From assembly GCF_001938945.1 (NCBI RefSeq), contig NZ_MKIO01000024.1, positions 228,095 to 292,094 of the forward strand: 64,000 nt of DNA, in the 5' to 3' direction. Below the pieces are notes generated by a model that ran no database searches, was not told the origin of the DNA, and saw nothing but the letters and a program-made list of their open reading frames with translations. Positions within the stretch are counted from its first letter, which is position 1; every line of letters begins with the position of its first letter. The translations under genes were made by a program, and so were the position numbers. This DNA is from Xaviernesmea rhizosphaerae. Lineage in GTDB: Bacteria; Pseudomonadota; Alphaproteobacteria; Rhizobiales; Rhizobiaceae. Shown piece after piece: positions 53,044-62,700 of this stretch.

Positions 53044-54192
53044 ATGACGATTTCCAGCTATAATCAATTTGGCGGCGGTGGCATCAATAATCAGAAAATG
53101 GCCATCATTGGCGCTGCTGTTAACGCCTTTGAAAAGAGCATTCCTTTTGCTCTTCCAAGAATTTCAGAAATGGATCAGCTTAATAAAAATTACGAAAAGT
53201 ATGACTATGCGGAAATATTTGATGAATCAATCATTCTTAGTATCCTGCGCGATCATAAAGTTGAAATTGTTCCTTTTTCTGATGCTGCTGAATTTGATAT
53301 TTCTTATGAAGATTGCTTCTGGAAAACGTTTCATCTCTTTGAGAGTCGGGCGTTCTTAGAGGACAATGATCGGGGTAGGCTCATTTCAGGGTTGGTGAGG
53401 TCTTTTGTTCCTCGCGCAATTGAGAGCGCGCCGTTTTTGCGACTTAATGAAGCCATTCATAATCGAGATGGTGAGATTCTTTTCTGTCAATTCCGTATTG
53501 AAAATGATTGGATAGTTCATTGCGCAAATGAAATTGTAAAAGTTCGCTCGCCGTTTGAGGAGCTTTATGTGGACTACATGTCCATAGTTTTTAAAATAGC
53601 CAATACTTTCCCGAAGGTCAGAAATCTATTTGTATGTGCTGATGAGTTATCAATGCCGATTTCGAAGAATTTTCTTAAAGAAAACGTATGGAAGACTTTT
53701 GGTTTGCGGATTTTGTTTAAATCTGATTTCTTGGGACTTGATTCTTCTGAGTATTTTAGACCAAATGAGCAGTCTCTGATTGATATGGCGCTTTGTATGG
53801 ATGGAAATGACTTCGTCGGGACGACCCGCTCTACATTCTCTAATATGGTATCGTTGCAGCGTTATTGTTCAAAACCCGCTGTTGGTCGGGCATTTGTGTA
53901 CAATCACAGAAGTATTTTCCTTAAGCAGCGGCGCGATAATGGAGCGTCCGCTGCATTGGAGCAGGCAGTGGAGGTGAATGGACGTGAATTAATAATCAAT
54001 GAGAGCGAGTTGGCTCGCCTTGTTGACGGTGATGTAAATCGTGTCCTTCAGCTACGACAAAACGCACATTTCTCTTTTGATTCAATGGTCGAGAATGGGG
54101 ATTTCTTTGAGATTTCCAATGCAAAAATGGATAACTACATGAGTGTGCCCGGTGTGCTTTTCATAAGAAAAAATAATGCGATAATTCTTTAA
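53044..54192 (+). CDS. O-fucosyltransferase-like glycosyltransferase
   Basis: 382 residues, no membrane helix or signal peptide seen. The N-terminal GGGGINNQ (residues 10-17) is the GGxNNQ sugar-nucleotide loop of the GDP-fucose O-fucosyltransferase superfamily, and DFVGTTRSTFSNMVSLQRYC (about 256-275) matches its C-terminal donor-binding motif (G-T-x-x-S-T-F-S). These GT-B enzymes occur in bacteria mainly in surface-glycan loci. The exact donor and acceptor are unknown. The ATG at 53044 follows AAGG by eight bases. AT-rich codon use, unlike its chromosomal neighbours, suggests transfer. Confidence 0.7.
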   Translation: MTISSYNQFGGGGINNQKMAIIGAAVNAFEKSIPFALPRISEMDQLNKNYEKYDYAEIFDESIILSILRDHKVEIVPFSDAAEFDISYEDCFWKTFHLFESRAFLEDNDRGRLISGLVRSFVPRAIESAPFLRLNEAIHNRDGEILFCQFRIENDWIVHCANEIVKVRSPFEELYVDYMSIVFKIANTFPKVRNLFVCADELSMPISKNFLKENVWKTFGLRILFKSDFLGLDSSEYFRPNEQSLIDMALCMDGNDFVGTTRSTFSNMVSLQRYCSKPAVGRAFVYNHRSIFLKQRRDNGASAALEQAVEVNGRELIINESELARLVDGDVNRVLQLRQNAHFSFDSMVENGDFFEISNAKMDNYMSVPGVLFIRKNNAIIL

Positions 54193-54353
54193 GTGCGTGT
54201 CATTGCTTTCCTACTCGTCTACAAGATGAACACAGACCCAGAGGGCTAAATGCGTAAAATAGGCAGCGCTCGTGATGGAAAAATGCGTTGTCTGAGTGTA
54301 GGCGGATTGCAAGGACAATCTCGTCTTCAACTGGAAAATTTCTGAGGAAACAC

Positions 54354-55133
54354 ATGGCTGTCAGAAACTGGTACTTCGCGACGAATAACAATGGATTGTT
54401 GAATGCATTTGATCAAATTCAAGGGGCGGTGCTATCAGCTAAATCAAATACAACCTTGAAGCCATTTTGTATCCTGGATGATGATGGCGCTGACGACGTC
54501 ACACTTCAGCGAATTAAATGGATCGAAGATCAAGGTGTTACAATTCATCGTCATCGCTCTACGATGCTGTCCGAGCTTGTTCCGGTGTTCGGCGACAAGA
54601 TGAAAATTTATGGCGGGCACTGGCTGCGCTGTGACATCCCATTATTTGAACATGCCGATACCCATGTCTTATATACAGATATCGATGTTATATTTTTGAA
54701 GGATGTTGTAGAAACGGCCCCAAAGCCAAAAGTAATTGCTTGTGGTCCTGAGCATAACAAGGGTGATTACAGCTATTTTAACTCAGGCGTCATGATCATG
54801 AATGTGGAGGCTTTCGCGAGAAAGCGCGTCGCCTTGGTTGAGGCTTTAAAGGGGCGCCTTTCAACTACGGCTCCTTATGACGATCAAACTTTGCTCAATG
54901 ATGTTTTTCGTGGCGAATGGGATCACCTTTCAGACGAATGGAACTGGAAGCCGTATTGGGGCAGAAATGATGAAGCGAAGATACTGCATTTTCATGGACC
55001 GAAGCCCGCTAATGCGACGGTGATGCAGGCGGGAAATCAGGATATCTTCGGTCCTGATTTCAAGACTATATATAACCGTAGTCCTGAAGGGTACGCCTAC
55101 TACGTTCCTGTTTTTGAAAAATATCAGGAATAA
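54354..55133 (+). CDS. GT8-like glycosyltransferase
   Basis: 259 residues. The metal-binding DxD is DID at 109-111 (LYTDIDVIFLKD); YFNSGVMIMNVEAF, DDQTLLNDVF and the late histidine motif ILHFHGPKP (about 210-218) complete a GT-A fold of the GT8 type. Donor unknown; GT8 enzymes often use UDP-galactose or UDP-glucose. GAGG lies six bases before the ATG at 54354. It follows the fucosyltransferase-like gene by 161 bases, same strand and same AT-rich composition, and ends at a clear terminator. Confidence 0.78.
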   Translation: MAVRNWYFATNNNGLLNAFDQIQGAVLSAKSNTTLKPFCILDDDGADDVTLQRIKWIEDQGVTIHRHRSTMLSELVPVFGDKMKIYGGHWLRCDIPLFEHADTHVLYTDIDVIFLKDVVETAPKPKVIACGPEHNKGDYSYFNSGVMIMNVEAFARKRVALVEALKGRLSTTAPYDDQTLLNDVFRGEWDHLSDEWNWKPYWGRNDEAKILHFHGPKPANATVMQAGNQDIFGPDFKTIYNRSPEGYAYYVPVFEKYQE

Positions 55134-55175
55134 CGGCATGCGATGCAGTATGTGTATCGACGTATAGATGTGTTG

Positions 55176-55216
55176 GAGACCCTTGATTTTTAGTTTCAGG
55201 GGTCTCTTCTTTCTTT
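55176..55216 (+). terminator. Intrinsic terminator of the glycosyltransferase unit
   Basis: GAGACCCTTGA (55176-55186) pairs with TCAGGGGTCTC (55196-55206), one G-T pair, followed by TTCTTTCTTT. It marks the end of the plus-strand islet transcript. Confidence 0.75.
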
Positions 55217-55424
55217 AGTGTTGTCTTTTAGGAGTTGTCCGTGAACAATCCGCAACGCTGTGATTTAACGCCATAATTTTCAACTTTGAAGAATAGATTT
55301 TTGCAAGTTTTCCCGGTTTCGGGCCACAGAAACTTGCAAATTGCATGTCCGAGCAAACCATGATTCCCTGCTTCTGGCAGGGTTCTTCACGGGAGACCAA
55401 GATAGAGCGCCCCATATTGGCGTT

Positions 55425-56321
55425 CTATTTCGTTTGATAACGGGATCTGACGTCACGTAGTGCTATTATAAATTCATTAATGTCTGTTGATAGCATGCTG
55501 GGCAGCAGCTTTTCGACTGTATAGTCATCAAGATCCCACCAGGCGAGCTCCAGCAGACTCGCAATAGCGTTTTCGTCGAACCTATATTTCGCGACTTTCG
55601 CCGGGCTTCCTACAGCGATAGCATACGGCGGTATGCTCTTCGTTACAACGGCGCGTCCTCCGACAACGGCCCCATGGCCTATAGTCACTCCTGATCCTAT
55701 AAAAACATCAGAACCGATCCAGACATCACTGCCTATTACAACGTCTCCCTTTGACCGATGATCATTTACGCCTTCTGGCGCGTTCCAATAATGTCGTAAT
55801 GAAGCAAAGGGATATGTCGTAGCAAAATCAGTCCTGTGGTCGCCAAAAGATATTCTGCAACCTTCTGCAATTGAGCAGTATTTTCCGATAACGAGTTTCG
55901 ACATGCCTTTCTCAATAAACGATGGCAAGCCGTATGTATGATCTCCGATTTCCCAGCCAAGATCACGAATTTCATTTGCTAAGTCGAACTTTGTCCGTCC
56001 ATACGTGCGATGAATGGCACCATTTTCTATTAGAATAAGCCTAACTTCGTTATTTGGAATGTGAAAGGCTTCTAGCCGCATGCGACCATCCACGGACGCA
56101 TAAGGATAGAAATTTGCAGTATTAACATTGTTTATGTCAAATACCGCAACCCTGCCTGCCTCAAGCGCCCAGAAAACTTCATTTCCACCTTGGACGCCCA
56201 TAATTGTACCATTGTCGCAGAATTGGAGCTTCTCTGTGCCGATGTATCCGCTCTCGGTGGAAAATTGCCAGTAGGTGCCAATTAGCTTCTCTCGCGTGGG
56301 AAGCGTCAAAGTCTGACTCAC
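55425..56321 (-). CDS. Hexapeptide-repeat O-acetyltransferase (CatB/XAT type)
   Basis: 298 residues. An N-terminal part of about 115 residues (GTYWQFSTESGYIGTEKLQF and following) has no match I recognise and looks beta-stranded. The C-terminal part is a left-handed beta helix acetyltransferase: KLVIGKYCSIAEGCRISFGDHRTDFATTYPF, then DVVIGSDVWIGSDVFIGSGVTIGHGAVVGGRAVVT. This is typical of CatB-like enzymes that acetylate surface sugars or antibiotics; the setting favours glycan. The start is GTG at 56321 with GGAG six bases upstream. It converges with the terminator at 55176. Confidence 0.8.
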   Translation of the reverse strand: MSQTLTLPTREKLIGTYWQFSTESGYIGTEKLQFCDNGTIMGVQGGNEVFWALEAGRVAVFDINNVNTANFYPYASVDGRMRLEAFHIPNNEVRLILIENGAIHRTYGRTKFDLANEIRDLGWEIGDHTYGLPSFIEKGMSKLVIGKYCSIAEGCRISFGDHRTDFATTYPFASLRHYWNAPEGVNDHRSKGDVVIGSDVWIGSDVFIGSGVTIGHGAVVGGRAVVTKSIPPYAIAVGSPAKVAKYRFDENAIASLLELAWWDLDDYTVEKLLPSMLSTDINEFIIALRDVRSRYQTK

Positions 56322-56465
56322 TCAGTGCTCCATCTCAGTTCTTAAATAGGAAATTGATAGTCAACGACGTCGGTCGCCAGTAGTGCATGAGATGGTGTAT
56401 TGCAAGCATCGTTGATGTTATTGGAAGATGTTGCTGCAAAATCAGCAGCATATGGCCAAGCCATT

Positions 56466-56542
56466 TGGTGATCCCGGCGCGATTCGAACGCGCGACCCCC
56501 AGATTAGGAATCTGGTGCTCTATCCTGCTGAGCTACGGGACC
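56466..56542 (-). tRNA. tRNA-Arg (anticodon CCT)
   Basis: On the minus strand a full cloverleaf begins GGTCCCGTAGCTCAGCAGG. The acceptor stem GGTCCCG pairs with CGGGATC (one G-T), the anticodon stem CCAGA...TCTGG encloses TTCCTAA with anticodon CCT, and the T arm is CGCGCGTTCGAATCGCGCC. CCA is encoded at 56468-56466. The 3' end faces the AT-rich islet, a usual phage and island attachment side. Confidence 0.95.
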
Positions 56543-56750
56543 AGCCCGCGGAATCCTTACAAAAGCTTGACCGGAAAGCCAAGCCCCTAATGGCGGATGT
56601 CACCTTCCTGCATCGGCGCATAAAAACGTTTTGATTCTGCCCGTCCACCCTCTTTCGCTCCCGCGGGCGGCAGTGCTAAGCAGGCTGTCGACAGAAGGGG
56701 CAGGCCCGCCGGCCGCCCTTGTCGGGGTGACGATGCGGGGAGAAGGGCGC

Positions 56751-57677
56751 ATGGCTATGCGGATCGGAATCGACTGGGGTGGAACGAAGATGGAGGTCGT
56801 CGCGCTCGACGCTGCGGGCGCGGTGCGTGCGCGCCATCGCCACGAGACCCCGCGCGATTACGCCGCCTGCATCCAGACGGTGCAGGATCTCGTGGCCCTG
56901 GCCGAGGCGGATGCGGGTGAGCGCTGCACGGTGGGCATCGGCATTCCCGGCAGTCCCAATCCGCGCACGGGCCTGGTGCGCAATTCCAATGCCGTGATCA
57001 TCAATGGCAAGCCGCTCGGACGCGATCTCGAAGCCGCGCTCGGCCGGCCGGTGCGCCTGGCCAATGACGCCAATTGCCTGGCGATCTCGGAAGCCGTCGA
57101 TGGCGCCGGCGCGGATCAGCGCGTGGTCTTCGGCGTTATCGTCGGCACCGGGCATGGCGGCGGCATCGCCATCGACAAGCGGGTGCATGCGGGCTTTCAG
57201 GGCATTGCCGCCGAGATCGGCCATTATTCGCTGCCCTGGATGACGCCATCAGAATATCCCGGCCTGACCTGTTGGTGCGGCAAGAAGGGCTGCCTCGACA
57301 TGTATGCCTGCGGCACCGGGCTCGAGCTCGACTATGCCGAGGTGACCGGCGCGCGCATCAAGGGCCGGGCGATCATCGAGGCCAAGCGGGCCGGCGATGC
57401 GGTCGCGCTTGCCGTCTATGAGCGCTTCATCGACCGTCTCGCCCGCTCGCTGGCGCTGCTCACCAACATCGTCGATCCCGATGTCTTCGTGCTCGGCGGC
57501 GGCATGTCGAATGTGGACGAGGTCTATACGGATCTGCCGGGCCGGATCCTGCCCTATCTCTTCGGCGACAGTTTCGAGACGCCGATCCGCAAGGCGCTGC
57601 ATGGCGACAGCTCCGGCGTGCGCGGCGCCGCCTGGCTCTGGCAGGATGGCGATGAGGATCCCCGCCGACCCGCATGA
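56751..57677 (+). CDS. ROK-family sugar kinase (fructokinase-like)
   Basis: 308 residues. ATP site IGIDWGGTKMEVVALD near the start, catalytic NDANCLAISE (Asp in LANDANC), and the ROK zinc motif CWCGKKGCLDMY with an upstream EIGHYSL histidine. ROK kinases phosphorylate fructose, glucose, mannose or N-acetylglucosamine. From memory the Sinorhizobium counterpart in the same order next to metH is annotated as fructokinase. The start at 56751 follows GGGGAG by eight bases. An AGE-family isomerase two genes downstream fits mannose-to-fructose-to-fructose-6-phosphate use. Confidence 0.85.
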   Translation: MAMRIGIDWGGTKMEVVALDAAGAVRARHRHETPRDYAACIQTVQDLVALAEADAGERCTVGIGIPGSPNPRTGLVRNSNAVIINGKPLGRDLEAALGRPVRLANDANCLAISEAVDGAGADQRVVFGVIVGTGHGGGIAIDKRVHAGFQGIAAEIGHYSLPWMTPSEYPGLTCWCGKKGCLDMYACGTGLELDYAEVTGARIKGRAIIEAKRAGDAVALAVYERFIDRLARSLALLTNIVDPDVFVLGGGMSNVDEVYTDLPGRILPYLFGDSFETPIRKALHGDSSGVRGAAWLWQDGDEDPRRPA

Positions 57678-57921
57678 GGGCGGGGGCTGTGCCGGCGGGC
57701 GGGCAAAAGACCCGTCGGCCGCTTCAGGGCGGGGGAGGGGCCTCTTTCCTGCCGGAGTTCTCCTTCCCGCAAGGGCTTTCCTTTCTGCCAAGGCTGGGGA
57801 TGGTTCGTCCCGCCCGGTCACAGCAGAGGAGGGGAGGGGGCTTGCCATCGGCAGGCCATACGGGCTTGTCTGGCATCGCCCCGGCATCGGGCCGGCGCAT
57901 ATGCTTCGGGAGGAATGAGAG

Positions 57922-58416
57922 ATGAGCATCGAGCAGGATCTTGCCGTGATTGCCGAACAGGAGGCCAGGCTGGTCTTCCCCGCTTTCGATACGGAACGTG
58001 CCTTGTCGCTCGGCCTGCGTCTGCGGCAGATGGCGCTTGCGCGGCAGGCGCCCGTCGTCATCGATGTCAGCCTCGTCTCCATGCCGCTGTTCTTCACAGC
58101 ACTTGCCGGCGCCACGCCCGACAATCCCCATTGGGTGCGGCGCAAGCGCGCCTGCGTCTTCCGCTTCTTCCGCGCGAGCTATGGCGTCGGCCTGTCGCTC
58201 AAGCTTAAGGGCAGCACGCTGGCCGAGACCTTCGGCCTTGATGATGCCGATTATGCCGCCCATGGCGGCAGCTTCCCCATCACGCTTGCCGGCGCCGGCT
58301 GCATCGGCGCCGTCACCGTCTCGGGCCTGCCGCAGCGCGACGACCATGCGCTAGTGACCGCCGCGCTGGCCGAGGAACTGGGCCTTGACCCCGCATCGCT
58401 TGCCCTGCCGGGGTAG
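57922..58416 (+). CDS. HbpS-like / UPF0303 haem-degrading domain protein
   Basis: 164 residues of the GlcG/HbpS superfamily: MSIEQDLAVIAEQEARLVF, PHWVRRKRACVFRF, HGGSFPITLAGAGCIGAVTVSGLPQRDDHALV. HbpS binds haem and iron in Streptomyces; a role in this sugar cluster is unclear, and many UPF0303 members are uncharacterised. GGAGG precedes the ATG. It lies between the ROK kinase and the isomerase, all plus strand, so probably cotranscribed with the next gene (57 bases). Confidence 0.82.
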   Translation: MSIEQDLAVIAEQEARLVFPAFDTERALSLGLRLRQMALARQAPVVIDVSLVSMPLFFTALAGATPDNPHWVRRKRACVFRFFRASYGVGLSLKLKGSTLAETFGLDDADYAAHGGSFPITLAGAGCIGAVTVSGLPQRDDHALVTAALAEELGLDPASLALPG

Positions 58417-58473
58417 TCGGGCCTCGTCCTGACCCCGCGCCGGGCTCTCCTTTCATCCATCTAAGAGTCGATC

Positions 58474-59631
58474 ATGGACATTCGCCGTCAATCCGAGGAT
58501 CTCCGCCGCTGGCTGACCGAGCAGGCTTTGCCGCTCTGGTCGGCAACAGGCTATGACACCGCCCGCGGCGGCTTCGTCGAAACCATCGCGCTCGATGGCG
58601 CGCCGACGCAGGCCCACCGCCGCGCGCGGGTCCAGCCGCGTCAGGTCTATTGCTTCGCCGAGGCCGGGCGGCGTGGCTGGACGGGCGACTGGGCGCGCAT
58701 CGCCACCGACGGTCTCGCCTATTTCGACCGCGTCTATCGCCGGGAGGATGGATTTTACGGCGCGCTCGCCAGCGCCGGTGGGCAGATGATCGACGACAGC
58801 TTCGATATCTACAACCAGGCCTTCGCCTTTCTGGCTTTCGCCTATCTCGCCCGCGTCTTCCCCGCCCGTCTGGAAGAAATGGCCGGGCGCAGCAACGCCT
58901 TGCGCGTCGCGCTGGAGCAGCGTGTGCGCCATCCGGTGGCCGGCTTCGAGGAGGACCAGCCGCCGCGCCTGCCGCTCTGCTCCAATCCGCATATGCACCT
59001 GTTCGAGGCGGCGCTCGCCAGCGAGGAGGTCGAAGGCTTCGACCAGGCCGCCTGGGCCAATCTCGCCGACGAGATCGCCCAACTGGCCATGGACCGCTTC
59101 ATCGACCAGGACAGCGGCGCGCTGCGCGAATTCTTCGATCACGACTGGCAGCCGATGCCGGGCGAGAAGGGCCGCATTGTCGAGCCTGGCCATCAGTTCG
59201 AATGGGCCTGGCTCCTCACCCGCTGGGGCGAGCGGCGCGGCCATGCAGGCGCCTTGGCCAAGGCGCGCCGCCTGTTTGCGATCGGCGAGGCGCATGGCAT
59301 CTGCCCGACGCGCAAGGTCGCCGTCATGCAGCTGCTCGACGATTTCTCGGTCCATGATCCGGTCGCCCGCCTCTGGCCCCAGACCGAATGGCTGAAATCG
59401 GCGATCCGCTTCGCCGCGCTGACGGAAGGCGCCGAGCGGGAGGCTTATCTCGTCTCGGCCGGCCGGGCGATCGCCGCGCTGATGCCGTTCCTCGATACGC
59501 CCGTCGTCGGCCTCTGGCGCGACAAGCAGAAGCCCGATGGCATCTTTATCGATGAGCCTGCGCCTGCCAGCACCTTCTATCATATTCTCTGCGCCATCTA
59601 TGAGCTGGAGGATTGCCTGAGACGGTTCTGA
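58474..59631 (+). CDS. AGE-family epimerase/isomerase (mannose isomerase-like)
   Basis: 385 residues of the N-acylglucosamine 2-epimerase family, an (alpha/alpha)6 barrel. Features are RRARVQPRQVYCFAEAGRRGW, QPPRLPLCSNPHMHLFEAAL, EPGHQFEWAWLL with the catalytic histidine, and GLWRDKQKPDGIFIDEPAPASTFYHI. Relatives isomerise mannose and fructose, sulfoquinovose or N-acetylglucosamine; with the kinase it suggests mannose use. It ends 165 bases before metH and the SahR-like site. Confidence 0.85.
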   Translation: MDIRRQSEDLRRWLTEQALPLWSATGYDTARGGFVETIALDGAPTQAHRRARVQPRQVYCFAEAGRRGWTGDWARIATDGLAYFDRVYRREDGFYGALASAGGQMIDDSFDIYNQAFAFLAFAYLARVFPARLEEMAGRSNALRVALEQRVRHPVAGFEEDQPPRLPLCSNPHMHLFEAALASEEVEGFDQAAWANLADEIAQLAMDRFIDQDSGALREFFDHDWQPMPGEKGRIVEPGHQFEWAWLLTRWGERRGHAGALAKARRLFAIGEAHGICPTRKVAVMQLLDDFSVHDPVARLWPQTEWLKSAIRFAALTEGAEREAYLVSAGRAIAALMPFLDTPVVGLWRDKQKPDGIFIDEPAPASTFYHILCAIYELEDCLRRF

Positions 59632-59645
59632 ACACTGGTATGTTG

Positions 59646-59665
59646 ACATAAACATATCTTTATGT
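59646..59665. promoter_or_regulatory. 20-bp palindrome upstream of metH (SahR-like operator)
   Basis: ACATAAACATATCTTTATGT has perfect 7-bp arms (ACATAAA/TTTATGT) and a near-palindromic ATATC centre. It lies about 130 bases before the metH start. From memory, SahR, an ArsR-type repressor sensing S-adenosylhomocysteine, uses related ATAAAGATATCTTTAT-like sites at metH in alphaproteobacteria. TTGACA overlaps its left end (59643-59648) and could be a -35 box. Confidence 0.5.
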
Positions 59666-59796
59666 GATCGCTCCTGATCACGATCCGTTTCGGCGCCGCT
59701 CTTGCGCGTGCCGGAGCGGCGACCCATAGTCACGGGGTGCGGCGGGATGCTTCGGCATCCCTGCCGCAATGCGCGCCCGGCAAGAGGAGCACCGCC

Positions 59797-62700
59797 ATGT
59801 CCGCTATCGACGCCCTGTTCGCCGAGGCCGCACCGCAAGACCGCCGCGCCGATGTGCGCGCCACGCTGCTCTCCGCCGCGCGCGAGCGCATCCTGATCAT
59901 GGATGGGGCCATGGGCACCGAGATCCAGCAGCTGAAGCTGGAGGAGGACCATTTCCGCGGCGACCGCTTCGTCGATTGCGCCTGCCATCTCAAGGGCAAC
60001 AACGATCTCCTGACGCTGACGCAGCCGCAGATGATCGAGGATATCCATTACGCCTATGCCATGGCCGGGGCGGATATCCTGGAGACCAACACCTTCTCCT
60101 CCACCTCGATCGCCCAGGCCGATTACGGCATGGAGGCGGAAGTCTATGCGCTGAACCGCGACGGCGCCCGGCTGGCGCGCCGCGCGGCGATCCGCGCCGA
60201 GCAGACGGATGGGCGCCGCCGCTTCGTTGCCGGCGCCATCGGCCCGACCAACCGCACGGCCTCGATGTCGCCTGATGTCAACGATCCCGGCTTCCGCGCC
60301 GTGACCTTCGATGATCTGACGACGGCCTATGCCGAGCAGATCCGCGGCCTGATCGAGGGCGGCGCCGATCTCCTGCTTATCGAGACGATCTTCGACACGC
60401 TGAATGCCAAGGCCGCCTATTTCGCCGCCACCATGGTCTTCGAGGAGGTCGGCTTCGAGCTGCCGGTGATGATCTCCGGCACGATCACCGACCAGTCGGG
60501 CCGCACGCTTTCGGGCCAGACGCCGACCGCCTTCTGGCACTCGCTGCGCCATGCCCGGCCGATCTCCTTCGGCCTCAATTGCGCGCTCGGCGCCGATGCC
60601 ATGCGTCCGCATCTGGCCGAACTCTCGCCGATCGCCGACACGCTGATCTGCGCCTATCCCAACGCCGGCCTGCCCAATGCCTTTGGCGAGTACGACCAAG
60701 GGCCGGAGCAGATGGCCGCCCAGGTTCTGCGCTTTGCCGAGGAAGGGCTGGTCAATATCGTCGGTGGCTGCTGCGGCTCGACGCCGGCCCATATCCGTGC
60801 CGTGGCGGAAGCCATTGCTGGCCGGACGCCGCGCGCCATCCCCGAGGTCGCGCCGCGCATGCGCCTGTCGGGCCTGGAGCCCTTCACGCTGACGGCGGAG
60901 ATTCCCTTCGTCAATGTCGGCGAACGCACCAATGTCACGGGATCGGCCCGCTTCCGCAAGCTGATCACGTCAGGCGATTTTACCGCGGCGCTCGCGGTCG
61001 CGCGCGACCAGGTGGAAAACGGCGCGCAGATTATCGACATCAACATGGATGAGGGCCTGATCGATTCGAAGGCGGCGATGGTCTCCTTCCTCAATCTGGC
61101 CGCCGCCGAGCCCGATATCGCCCGCGTGCCCGTGATGATCGACAGCTCCAAATGGGAGGTGATCGAGGCGGGCCTCAAATGCGTTCAGGGCAAGCCGCTG
61201 GTCAATTCGATCTCGCTGAAGGAGGGGGAGGAGAATTTCCTCGCCCAGGCCCGCCTCTGCCGGGCCTATGGCGCGGCCGTCGTCGTCATGGCCTTCGATG
61301 AGCAGGGCCAGGCCGATACCCAGGCACGCAAGGTGGAGATCTGCACCCGCGCCTACCGCCTGCTGACGGATAAGGTCGGCTTCCCGCCCGAGGATATCGT
61401 CTTCGATCCGAATATTTTCGCGGTCGCCACCGGCATCGAGGAGCATGACAATTACGGCGTCGACTTCATCGAGGCGACGCGGGCGATTCGCACCGGCCTG
61501 CCGCATGCGCATGTCTCGGGCGGTGTGTCCAACCTGTCCTTCTCCTTCCGCGGCAATGAGCCGGTGCGCGAGGCCATGCATGCCGTGTTCCTCTATCATG
61601 CCATTCAGGCGGGCATGGACATGGGTATCGTCAATGCCGGCCAGCTCGCCGTCTATGAATCGATCGAGCCGGAACTGCGCGAGGCCTGCGAGGATGTGGT
61701 GCTCAACCGCCGCGCCGATTCCACCGAGCGCCTTCTGGAGATGGCCGAGCGCTTCAAGGGAACAGGCGCCAAGGAGGCGAAGACGCGCGATCTCGCCTGG
61801 CGCGACTGGGCCGTGGAAAAGCGGCTCGAACATGCGCTTGTCAATGGCATCACCGACTTCATCGCCGAGGATACGGAAGAGGCGCGCCTCAACAGCGAGC
61901 GGCCGCTGCATGTGATTGAAGGGCCGCTGATGGCCGGCATGAACGTGGTCGGCGACCTCTTCGGCGCCGGCAAGATGTTCCTGCCGCAGGTGGTCAAGTC
62001 CGCCCGTGTGATGAAGCAGGCCGTGGCCGTGCTCCTGCCCTATATGGAGGCGGAAAAGGCGGCGGCCCGGGCCGCAGGCACGCAGGCCGAGGGGCGCAGC
62101 ACGGCCGGCCGCATCCTGCTCGCCACCGTCAAGGGCGATGTCCACGATATCGGAAAGAACATCGTCGGCGTCGTTCTGGCCTGCAACAATTACGAGATCA
62201 TCGATCTCGGCGTGATGGTGCCGGCCGCCAGGATCCTCGACACCGCGCGGAGCGAGAAGGTCGATATCATCGGCCTGTCGGGCCTGATCACGCCCTCGCT
62301 CGACGAAATGGCCTTCCTCGCCGCCGAAATGGAGCGGGAAGGCTTCGACGTGCCGCTGCTGATCGGCGGGGCGACGACAAGCCGGGTGCACACGGCCGTC
62401 AAGATCGATCCGAACTACCGGCGCGGCGCCACCGTCTATGTGCCGGATGCCAGCCGCGCCGTCGGTGTCGTCTCGCAGCTGCTGTCGCCGGAAGCCCGAG
62501 ACGGGTTCATCGCCGAGACCAAGGCCGAATATGGCCGCGTCGCGGAAAAGCATCGCAAGAACGAGGCCGACAAGCAGCGTCTGCCGATCGCCAAGGCCCG
62601 CGCCAACCATCACCGGAGTGATTGGTCCGCCTATCAGCCGGTCAAGCCCAGCTTCCTCGGCACGCGGGTGTTCGACGGCTGGGATCTGGCCGAGCTGCGC

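Larger units (their letters stand above)
52865..56465. other. AT-rich islet between dxr and tRNA-Arg
   Basis: About 3.6 kb markedly more AT-rich by eye than the rest of the window, with AT-rich codon use in all three genes. It carries an O-fucosyltransferase-like gene, a GT8-type transferase (both plus) and a hexapeptide acetyltransferase (minus). The tRNA 3' end faces it, as expected for tRNA-targeted insertion, but I found no integrase and no repeat of the tRNA 3' end near 52865-53040. It may be a remnant or a replacement by recombination. Confidence 0.7.

Noticed and set aside
59632..59796. SAM- or SAH-type riboswitch before metH
   Set aside because: I could not draw the conserved SAM-II pseudoknot or an SAH core; the clear element is the palindrome, better explained as an operator.
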